Part shown: in pieces, positions 1 through 5,459 of the stretch
Layout of the letters: each line of letters starts with the position of its first letter
Position numbering within the stretch: the first letter of the stretch is position 1
Source of the DNA: Silvanigrellales bacterium
GTDB lineage: Bacteria > Bdellovibrionota_B > Oligoflexia > Silvanigrellales > Silvanigrellaceae
NCBI GenBank assembly: GCA_028285285.1
Contig: JANQPW010000952.1
Location: 1-5,459 of the forward strand
Reading direction: 5' to 3'
Length of the DNA: 5,459 bases
The notes under the pieces: model-generated
What the model was told of the DNA's origin: nothing
The model's database searches: none
The model's input: the letters and a program-made list of their open reading frames with translations, nothing else
Position numbers and translations under genes: made by a program

Positions 1-1
1 G

Positions 2-2020
2 CTCAACATATGGGTTGAGCTGGGAACCGACAGTCGCTTTCGCATCTCTGTTCCCAAAGCAGAAATGGGCCAAGGAGTCACCACGACCTTTGCCATGATC
101 ATTGCAGAAGAGCTGAACGCTCCCCTTTCTCAGATCGATGTGCAGTTTGCTCCCTCCGACGCCGCGTACACCGACCCCAGCAAACACCTAAAGGTCACGG
201 GAGGCAGCACGAGTGTGAGCCGTCAATACGAGCGCATGCGCAAGGCGGGCGCTGCCGCACGCTTGCGCATTGTCAATGGAGCGGCCGCAGCACTCAACCG
301 ATCTCCGGATGAACTGAGCTTCGAACAAGGTTTGGTGAGGAGCCTCACGAGTGATGAAACTTGGCCGCCTGGGGAATTTTTGAATGCCATTTCCGAACAA
401 GAGGAGATTGAAGATCCTCCCTTGAAGAATGAGTCTGAGTTCACGCTTCTCGGGCGAAACACCAATGCCCTTGATGCACGCCAGAAAATCAACGGAGATC
501 CCATCTTTGGACACGACGTCGTGGTGCCCGGTATGCGGTGCGCTGCCGTGCGGCACTCCCCGGTTTATGGTGGGTTGCTCAACAACCTCGAAGAGCTGCG
601 GGAAAGCCGACCTGACCTAGAGATCTATCCCGTAGCCGGTGGGGTTGCTGTTGTGTCGAGCAGCACGTGGTTTGCAGAAAAAGCAGTACGGGAGCTCTCT
701 CCAACTTTTGAAGTGGACCCCGACACCGAGAGTTTCAACAATGCTGAGCTGCGCCGCCGCTTGGAAGAGTCGTTTGAAAACGAGGGTACGGTGCTGGTCA
801 AAAATGGGGACGCCACCGCAAGGCTGGAAGGTTTGGAGCGCAAATTGAGCGCAAGCTACCATGTGCCCTATGTGCCCCACCTCTGCATGGAAACCATGGT
901 TTGCACAGCTCGGGTTCACGAGAACGGTGTTGAACTGTGGTTACCCACACAGTCTCTCTGGTTCAACCAAGAAGCTGTGGCTGAGGTTTTCAACTTCCGC
1001 CCGGAACAAGTTGTGGTCCACGCCACTCATTTGGGTGGAGGCTTTGGGCGCAAGGTCCACTCAGATTGCGCGATTCAAGCGGCTGAACTTTCGCGTGCGG
1101 TAGGGGCCCCTGTGAAGCTCCTTTGGAGCCGTGAGGAAGACACACAGCATGACTTTTACCGACCTCCTTATGCCGCGCGATTTGAGGGCGGTTTGTCAGC
1201 TGAAGGCGAGCCTATCGCCCTCATTGGGCACAACTCTGGGCCGTCGATCTTAGACTCTCAGCAAGGCAACCAAGTCCAAATGGAAGTGGCTTCCCTCGAT
1301 GGGTTCCGACACAGTGGTTACACCCTTGCTGACATGACTCTCACCAACCGTAAAATCAAAACACCCGTTCCTCTTGGGTTTTGGCGTTCAGTGGGGGTTT
1401 CCCACAATTGTTTCTTTATGGAGAGCTTCATTGATGAAATGGCAGCTCTGGCCGAGCGCGACCCCCTCGAGTTTCGCCGGAACTTCTTGCAACAAGGAAA
1501 CGAAAACCGCATGGTTCGGGTGCTCGAAGCCGTTGCGGATCTTTCCCGTTGGCGGGAAGGAGCCAGTGCCCCCAACCATGCGCTCGGTGTGGCCATTGTC
1601 AAGGCTTTTGGTTCAGTTGTGGCACAAGTTGCTGAGGTGAGCGTCTCTCAACGCGGCTCCATTCGAGTGCACAAGGTGTTTTGTGCCGTGGACTGCGGAA
1701 AAGCCCTTAACCCGCAGAATGTGGTGGCACAAATGGAAAGTGGCATTGTGTTCGGACTAAGTGCAGCTTTGCGACTGAAGGTCGATATTGATCAAGGCCG
1801 ATGCACCCAGGCCAATTTTGACACAGCCTTTATGCTTCCCCCCTCACAAATGCCTGAGATCACCACGACCATTGTGAACAGTGGTGAAGCCCTAGGAGGA
1901 GTCGGTGAACCAGCCACGCCTCCTATTGCACCAGCGGTTGCCAATGCAGTGTTCCAGCTCACAGGAATCCGGCTGCGAGAGCTACCCTTACGCATGCCGC
2001 GTGAGGTTTTCAGTCCTTAA
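2..2020 (+). CDS. Molybdopterin-binding large subunit of a xanthine dehydrogenase-family hydroxylase (IorB/aldehyde oxidoreductase type), 5' partial
   Basis: The reading frame is open from the first bases, and conserved family sequence (NIWVELGTD) lies before the first ATG at 65. The true start is therefore outside the window and the 672 visible residues lack the N-terminus. IorB-type subunits usually have about 700-780 residues, often with a Tat signal in the missing part. Family blocks appear in order, in visible-residue numbers: EMGQGV at 21-26, TGGSTSVS at 66-73, a hammerhead-like segment from about 162, the molybdopterin-contact motif GGGFGRK at 345-351, WSREEDTQHDFYRP from 375, FWRSVG near 460, CAVDCGKALNP from 561, and GGVGEPATPP with the expected catalytic Glu at 636 (codon 1907-1909). 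Known members hydroxylate aldehydes or N-heterocycles such as isoquinoline, using water, and pair with a small [2Fe-2S] subunit (IorA). No such partner is visible; it may lie upstream. The frame is intact and the key motifs are present, so the enzyme is probably active. The substrate cannot be read from the sequence. Confidence 0.93.
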   Translation, partial: LNIWVELGTDSRFRISVPKAEMGQGVTTTFAMIIAEELNAPLSQIDVQFAPSDAAYTDPSKHLKVTGGSTSVSRQYERMRKAGAAARLRIVNGAAAALNRSPDELSFEQGLVRSLTSDETWPPGEFLNAISEQEEIEDPPLKNESEFTLLGRNTNALDARQKINGDPIFGHDVVVPGMRCAAVRHSPVYGGLLNNLEELRESRPDLEIYPVAGGVAVVSSSTWFAEKAVRELSPTFEVDPDTESFNNAELRRRLEESFENEGTVLVKNGDATARLEGLERKLSASYHVPYVPHLCMETMVCTARVHENGVELWLPTQSLWFNQEAVAEVFNFRPEQVVVHATHLGGGFGRKVHSDCAIQAAELSRAVGAPVKLLWSREEDTQHDFYRPPYAARFEGGLSAEGEPIALIGHNSGPSILDSQQGNQVQMEVASLDGFRHSGYTLADMTLTNRKIKTPVPLGFWRSVGVSHNCFFMESFIDEMAALAERDPLEFRRNFLQQGNENRMVRVLEAVADLSRWREGASAPNHALGVAIVKAFGSVVAQVAEVSVSQRGSIRVHKVFCAVDCGKALNPQNVVAQMESGIVFGLSAALRLKVDIDQGRCTQANFDTAFMLPPSQMPEITTTIVNSGEALGGVGEPATPPIAPAVANAVFQLTGIRLRELPLRMPREVFSP

Positions 2021-2090
2021 GGCTGGCTCCTCCAAAAATTGACGATTGCCCGAGCTGGAGCACTTCACAACCCCGACGTTCCTTTCGTGA

Positions 2091-2096
2091 TATTCT
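2091..2096 (+). promoter_or_regulatory. Possible extended -10 promoter element upstream of the 2129 gene
   Basis: TATTCT is preceded by TG and one base (2088-2090), giving the TGn-TATnnT form of an extended -10 element. It lies 32 bases before the ATG at 2129. No good -35 box is found 16-18 bases upstream; the TTGACG at 2039-2044 is too far away. The element is a weak match, supported mainly by its position in the 108-base gap between two genes that need not be co-transcribed. Confidence 0.22.
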
Positions 2097-2128
2097 AGCC
2101 ATGCAAAGAAAGACGGCTGGGAGATCTC

Positions 2129-3550
2129 ATGACGACGCAACAACACCGAACAAAAAGCTCACCGATCCAGGAAAAGGGGAAGGCCAGGTCCAGTTTTCTT
2201 CTATCGACCACCGCCATCTTTGTTTCCATGTTTCACCAGGCCTGTATCACTCGGGATCCCGATAGTCGGCTCAAGGCGCTCGAGAACAGATCCCATGGAG
2301 ACGAAACTGCAAAGGGGCGGATTGTGCCAAACCGCCTCGGAGACCCGAACCAACGCAAGGTTCTTGTTTGGGAATCCCACATCAAGGATCCCACAACGAA
2401 GGTTGAATACACCTGCGCCTATGCCCTTCTGGCCACGGAGACCTTTTCCCTAAAACGAGAGGGTGGTCGTGCTCGAGAGATCCCCCTGTTTCAGGTGGAG
2501 CACAAACAAGGTTTTCGGGCCTTCTCTTTTTTCGACAGACCCATTCTCAAAGGAATCTACAACATTGGACTGTTTCAAGATCTGGAGGTGGGCACGTTCG
2601 ACTCTGAACAAACCGAAGCGGCCGACAACTACAGCTTTGATCCCGAAAACTTTGAGTCAAAAGAGCAACAGGCGCTTGAGAGTCTTTTCAATGCGGCCTT
2701 CTACACGTTCAACAAGCAAAGAAAAAATGAGATCATCGGAGATCTCTCCATCACCAAAAAAGTCGACATTGTTGTGGTGTCGCGTGTTCTCAGGCGCCTG
2801 TTGCGCTGGGGAAAGCGAGTTAGGGATAACCCCGCCTGGAGACGCGTCCTGACGCCTGCAGCTTCAGAGCTCCAATGCGATCCGCCGAAGCAAATATATG
2901 CGTTTGGCACCTTTTACTTTGACTTTCCCAACGAAACAGACCGTTTCGGCGGTCAAACCCAGTCCACTCCCACAGAGTTCAACCACACATGGTCTGCAAC
3001 AAAGTTTGATCCCACCACCGAGGAGATCCTTTTTGCGCATCGTTTTACGAACGATCATGAGAAACGGCAGCTCGAAAGGGAAAAAGCGGAAGAGCTCTTA
3101 ACCGATTTGCTCCTTCGCCAGATCGACTTGGAAATTGAAACAGCGGAAATCAAATGGGAGCTGGAAGATGGAAGAGTGAAGGCAGCCGACAAGCAAGAAG
3201 TTCTGGATCACCTCGACATCATCAAGATCCAGCTTTCACAGGTGAGAAAGTACGCCGATGCGCTGGCGAGCACCCTCCCGACCTACCAAGATCCCGAAAC
3301 CTATAAAAGTTACCTGATCTCGCGGGCCCTTTGGCAAATGGATGGCACTCAAGTTCCTTCCGACGAGCAACCCAAAAAACTCAGGCCCACGGAGGTCCCC
3401 GTAGTCCATGGTGAGCCCATCAGGCAAGCGCCAGGCCCCTTTAACCCAACAGAAGACATGGAGCTGGCGCGGGAGTACCTTGAGAAATCAGTGGACCTCG
3501 AGACCATCCAGATGCTGGAGTGGCTCTGGAAGAAGGAACATCCGGAATAA
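2129..3550 (+). CDS. Exported protein of unknown function, possible lipoprotein, with coiled-coil segment
   Basis: This 473-residue protein belongs to no family I recognise. ATG 2129 is the only plausible start: an in-frame stop lies at 2096-2098, no other ATG follows it, and GGGAG (2119-2123) sits 5 bases upstream. The N-terminus has a long polar, basic stretch (residues 1-20), a hydrophobic core (about 22-35) and Cys39 in the context FHQAC. That resembles a lipoprotein signal, but His at -3 and Gln at -2 make a poor lipobox. The segment could instead be a signal anchor or an ordinary export signal. Residues 76-305 look globular and rich in aromatics, with Cys96 and Cys250 able to form a single disulfide. 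A basic patch (RRLLRWGKRVRDNPAWRR) spans about 222-239. Residues 310-382 are highly charged and probably form a helical coiled coil. A Pro-rich linker (about 408-440) leads to a short acidic helical tail ending in WLWKKEHPE. The role is unknown, probably envelope-associated. Confidence 0.82.
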   Translation: MTTQQHRTKSSPIQEKGKARSSFLLSTTAIFVSMFHQACITRDPDSRLKALENRSHGDETAKGRIVPNRLGDPNQRKVLVWESHIKDPTTKVEYTCAYALLATETFSLKREGGRAREIPLFQVEHKQGFRAFSFFDRPILKGIYNIGLFQDLEVGTFDSEQTEAADNYSFDPENFESKEQQALESLFNAAFYTFNKQRKNEIIGDLSITKKVDIVVVSRVLRRLLRWGKRVRDNPAWRRVLTPAASELQCDPPKQIYAFGTFYFDFPNETDRFGGQTQSTPTEFNHTWSATKFDPTTEEILFAHRFTNDHEKRQLEREKAEELLTDLLLRQIDLEIETAEIKWELEDGRVKAADKQEVLDHLDIIKIQLSQVRKYADALASTLPTYQDPETYKSYLISRALWQMDGTQVPSDEQPKKLRPTEVPVVHGEPIRQAPGPFNPTEDMELAREYLEKSVDLETIQMLEWLWKKEHPE

Positions 3551-3727
3551 CTCAAGTTCCACAACCAACTCCGAAGCAAGCACTTTCTCCCGCTCTTCCC
3601 TCCAAACTGGTGACTGTCATCGCCAGAGCCAGCTCAAATTGTGATTGTTGATGCGAAGCCGACCTGGTAGAGACTCCACCGGGGGGAGGAGCAAATTCCC
3701 ACTTTTGGATCACAGGAGAAGTGAAAA

Positions 3728-4246
3728 ATGAAAACAATATTTAGTGGTTTCTTATTGTTTGCGAGCACCTTGACGGCGTGCGGACCCAAAGACTTTGAGC
3801 CCAGTGGCTCCGAACCGGAGCTCCACACCACCCACTACGGAATCTTTTCGCGAAGCACCTTCTTTTTCTGCACATCTCCCTCTGGGCAATTTGATCGGAA
3901 ACCCTTTGGCAACGAGCAGGTTTGCGTCCACTTCGCCAAGCAGGCCACCACTTCTCCGGTCGAAGACAAAACCATCACGTTCAACAATGTCAACACACGA
4001 TCGTTTCGAGCCAAAGACCTGGAGAACGAACCGGGCCTCGAGACCGTGCTCGCGCAGTGTTGGGACAAGGGCAGCAGCGGCACCTCTGTTTCCAGATGGA
4101 ATTTTGATGACTTCACCGAATCCATGAAGCGTCTCGAAGAACGGCAAGAAGTCTACCGACTCAATGATGATGCCAAGAAGTGTCCAAATGTTCTCCCCTA
4201 CCAATGCGATCTCTTTTCATCCTCTTCCTGGTGCCAGAGCCACTGA
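3728..4246 (+). CDS. Small cysteine-rich lipoprotein of unknown function
   Basis: The 172-residue protein begins with a textbook lipoprotein signal: MK, a hydrophobic core, then LTAC with Cys18 as the lipidated residue (codon 3779-3781), followed by Gly-Pro. Gly at +2 would suit an outer-membrane destination under the enterobacterial sorting rule, which may not hold here. AGGAG at 3714-3718, 9 bases before the ATG, supports the start. The mature part has six further cysteines (48, 66, 111, 152, 160, 169), enough for three disulfides after export. Three of them cluster in the last 21 residues (CPNVLPYQC...WC). A short charged helix-like segment lies at about 127-150 (DDFTESMKRLEERQEV). I recognise no domain. 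The gene lies 177 bases after the 2129-3550 gene and 176 bases before another ACGP lipoprotein, so it may have its own promoter. Opposite-strand open frames here lack any comparable start signal or export sequence. Confidence 0.85.
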   Translation: MKTIFSGFLLFASTLTACGPKDFEPSGSEPELHTTHYGIFSRSTFFFCTSPSGQFDRKPFGNEQVCVHFAKQATTSPVEDKTITFNNVNTRSFRAKDLENEPGLETVLAQCWDKGSSGTSVSRWNFDDFTESMKRLEERQEVYRLNDDAKKCPNVLPYQCDLFSSSSWCQSH

Positions 4247-4422
4247 GACTCCCATTGATTTTGATCAGGATGCTAGAAATACAAGACTTTTTCGGCTCCT
4301 GATCTCTCCATTTTCGATTCAAACAGATCTTTTTTCTTTTCAACATGGAGCAGGCCACTTTTTCATGACACTTTTCCTAAGAACAGACCGGCAATTGGTT
4401 CGGCAGACAGAAAGGAACAAGT

Positions 4423-5106
4423 ATGAAAAACCAAGTAAAACAACGTGTTCACCCAACGCTTCAGTGCCTGACTCTGGGTGCAGCATTGGTTCTTGCAAAC
4501 GCCTGCGGCCCTCAAGTCAATTCAAACAAAAGCGCGCTGAGCGACTCAACCACAAATCAAGAAGACATTGAAGTGGCCATCCTTCGGGCCGACCTCAGCG
4601 GTTCAGAAGCGCTGGGAATTCGCGGAACGTGGCTCTGGAACCATGCCCGCTCGAGCGTTGAGAACGCCACCGACCCCATTCAATTCAGCGACCTGATCAT
4701 TCGAGATCAATTTCACCCCATCTCAAAAGAGGCCAAACTCATTGAGTTTCGTGTGGGTGGTGGCGTAACCGGCTGTGACTTTGTTTTGCCGGGATCCTCC
4801 ACAGCACCTTGGGCCCTCGTTGATGGTAAAGTTTGTAATCTCCAAGAACGAAAAGTTTTCTACCGCTTCTCTGGAGAAAGCGACTTCTCTGAAACATCCT
4901 ATGGTTCCAATGCTCGAGTGGACATTCCCGACGATGCCTCGGAAATTGAAGTCTACTTTCTTGACAGGGTTAGGCTTCGCACAGATTGTCGTGTTCGTTA
5001 CACCGGCTCCTATCCGACAGTCATCTGCGAGGGAGAGATCATCGAGAATCTCGACGGCTACGTTTCCAACAACGGCGAAAACTTTAGGGTGTCGATCGAA
5101 CGGTAG
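4423..5106 (+). CDS. Lipoprotein of unknown function with beta-rich C-terminal half
   Basis: The protein has 227 residues. AAAGGA (4411-4416) lies 6 bases before the ATG. The signal has a basic start (KNQVKQRVH), a hydrophobic stretch (about 13-25) and LANAC with Cys28 (codon 4504-4506), followed by Gly-Pro as in the preceding lipoprotein. Asn at -2 is slightly unusual. A low-complexity polar linker (about 31-48, Ser/Asn/Thr) follows, as is common after lipid anchors. From about 50 the protein looks globular and mostly beta, with four mature cysteines (118, 138, 189, 202). The C-terminal order 'ARVDIPDDASEIEVYFLDR', then a Cys-containing loop, then 'DGYVSNNGENFRVSI' recalls what I remember of DUF6209-type proteins, which end with an acidic beta segment and an N-x-G-x-N-[FY] motif. 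This is resemblance only and needs a profile search. The gene converges with the - strand gene at 5120; the stop codons are 13 bases apart. Confidence 0.86.
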   Translation: MKNQVKQRVHPTLQCLTLGAALVLANACGPQVNSNKSALSDSTTNQEDIEVAILRADLSGSEALGIRGTWLWNHARSSVENATDPIQFSDLIIRDQFHPISKEAKLIEFRVGGGVTGCDFVLPGSSTAPWALVDGKVCNLQERKVFYRFSGESDFSETSYGSNARVDIPDDASEIEVYFLDRVRLRTDCRVRYTGSYPTVICEGEIIENLDGYVSNNGENFRVSIER

Positions 5107-5122
5107 TTCCTTCGACACTCTA
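5085..5122. terminator. Hairpin across the convergent gene ends, probable bidirectional terminator
   Basis: The left arm TAGGGTGTCGA (5085-5095) pairs with the right arm TCGACACTCTA (5112-5122) over 11 pairs, with one G-T wobble (5088/5119). A 2x2 mismatch (TC against CT) is followed by an inner 4-pair stem, GAAC (5098-5101) with GTTC (5106-5109), closed by a GGTA loop. The structure contains the stop of the + strand lipoprotein gene (5104-5106) and, in its right arm, the stop of the - strand gene (5120-5122). On the + strand it is followed by TTGTT, and on the - strand by AAGTTTT, so T-rich tails exist on both sides but are short. The location between two convergent genes favours a shared terminator over chance; the weak T tracts lower confidence. 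Confidence 0.6.
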
Positions 5123-5458
5123 TTGTTCCCTTGGCAAGATTTGACCGCCGAAAGGTGGAGAGCCTACTTTCCACGGTGGCCCGCTGAAGAGCTCAGTTTT
5201 CACAAGATAAAGCCACAAGGCAATCACAGCGGTGGGTCTCTGCAACACAAACAACCAACCCAGCAGTGGGGCGTCTAGCTTCATTTTTTGAATCGTACTC
5301 ACGTCTACCCCCAAGCCAAACTTGAGAATGGGATACGTTGTCGGCAGCGCAAACAGGGCGACTATCGCAAGAAACGTAAGATTTCGATGCTCACCGGTCG
5401 GCTTTGCGAACAAATACACAAATAACGGAATCAGCGTGACTGCATGGTATTCGTGACC
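5120..5458 (-). CDS. C-terminal part of a multi-spanning membrane protein, possibly a GT-C/GT87-type glycosyltransferase, 5' partial
   Basis: On the - strand a frame is open from the window edge down to a TAG at 5122-5120, giving 112 visible residues. It continues upstream of the GTG codon at 5419-5417 with sequence of the same membrane character (GHEYHAVTLIPLF), so that GTG is probably internal and the gene extends beyond the window. Hydrophobic stretches lie at visible residues about 6-19, 29-45 and 68-88, followed by a polar, Pro/Gly-rich tail of about 22 residues. This implies several transmembrane helices. A His-rich motif ahead of a Leu/Pro membrane segment near the C-terminus is typical of polyprenol-phosphate-sugar-dependent GT-C enzymes of the DUF2029/GT87 kind, but the visible part is too short to be sure. 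Other polytopic membrane proteins remain possible. The gene is convergent with the lipoprotein gene to its left and shares its hairpin terminator. Confidence 0.66.
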   Translation of the reverse strand, partial: GHEYHAVTLIPLFVYLFAKPTGEHRNLTFLAIVALFALPTTYPILKFGLGVDVSTIQKMKLDAPLLGWLFVLQRPTAVIALWLYLVKTELFSGPPWKVGSPPFGGQILPREQ

Positions 5459-5459
5459 C

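Noticed and set aside
2015..2061. Palindrome CCTTAAGG at the end of the hydroxylase gene and the GCTCC/GGAGC pair (2026-2030, 2057-2061), as a terminator.
   Set aside because: The palindrome is 8 bases with no loop, the other stem is 5 pairs around a 26-base loop, and neither has a T tract.
3645..3673. TTGTTG, 17 bases, TAGAGA preceded by TGn, as a promoter for the 3728 gene.
   Set aside because: Spacing is ideal but both boxes match the consensus at only three of six positions, which is close to chance in a 177-base gap.
3752..4204. Opposite-strand open frame of 150 codons covering the 3728-4246 gene.
   Set aside because: The + frame has a strong ribosome binding site and a perfect lipobox. 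The - frame has no export signal or recognisable domain.
4255..4285. TTGATT with TACAAG 19 bases downstream, or TGcTAGAAA alone, as a promoter for the 4423 gene.
   Set aside because: The spacing is too long for the first pair, and the second has no -35 partner. The region is simply AT-rich.
4295..4351. Nested short inverted repeats (GCTCC/GGAGC at 4295-4299 and 4347-4351; GATCT/AGATC at 4301-4305 and 4325-4329) with a T-rich run at 4330-4340, as a terminator after the 3728-4246 gene.
   Set aside because: The stems have only 5 pairs each, and the inner loop is 19 bases with a large asymmetric bulge. The T run follows the inner stem but the stem is too weak for a confident terminator.
4723..5118. 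Opposite-strand open frame of 131 codons covering the 4423-5106 gene.
   Set aside because: The + strand frame has a ribosome binding site, a lipoprotein signal and a plausible domain; the - strand translation shows none of these and fits a shadow.
4775..5278. + strand open frame of 167 codons running through the convergent junction.
   Set aside because: It overlaps the supported lipoprotein gene in another frame and the - strand membrane-protein gene, and its translation has no family character.

Overview
The window looks like chromosomal DNA from a diderm (Gram-negative type) bacterium of roughly even base composition. Two proteins end their signal peptides with the lipoprotein signature Ala-Cys-Gly-Pro, a third has a plausible but poorer lipoprotein signal, and the first gene encodes a periplasm-type molybdenum hydroxylase. 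Lipoproteins starting 'ACGP' and carrying no recognisable domain are common in Bdellovibrionota/Oligoflexia and Myxococcota. This makes such an origin a reasonable guess, but nothing here proves it. No RNA genes, transposases, CRISPR arrays or phage genes are visible.

Layout: (1) positions 2-2020, + strand, most of a large-subunit molybdopterin hydroxylase of the IorB/aldehyde-oxidoreductase type, cut at its 5' end by the window edge; (2) 2129-3550, +, a 473-residue exported protein with a possible lipid anchor and a charged coiled-coil segment; (3) 3728-4246, +, a 172-residue lipoprotein with six cysteines in the mature part; (4) 4423-5106, +, a 227-residue lipoprotein with four mature cysteines and a beta-rich C-terminal half; (5) 5458 down to 5120, - strand, the C-terminal 112 residues of a multi-spanning membrane protein, possibly a GT-C/GT87-type glycosyltransferase.

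The four + strand genes are separated by 108, 177 and 176 bases, so they are probably not one tightly coupled operon, although genes 2-4 share the theme of uncharacterised envelope lipoproteins. Genes 4 and 5 converge, with only 13 bases between their stop codons. A strong hairpin (5085-5122) covers this junction and overlaps both stop codons. It is the clearest non-coding signal in the window and is best read as a shared two-way transcription terminator.

No pathway connects all five genes on sequence evidence. The hydroxylase is recognisable. The three lipoprotein-like genes have no function I can name, and the - strand gene is only tentatively placed.
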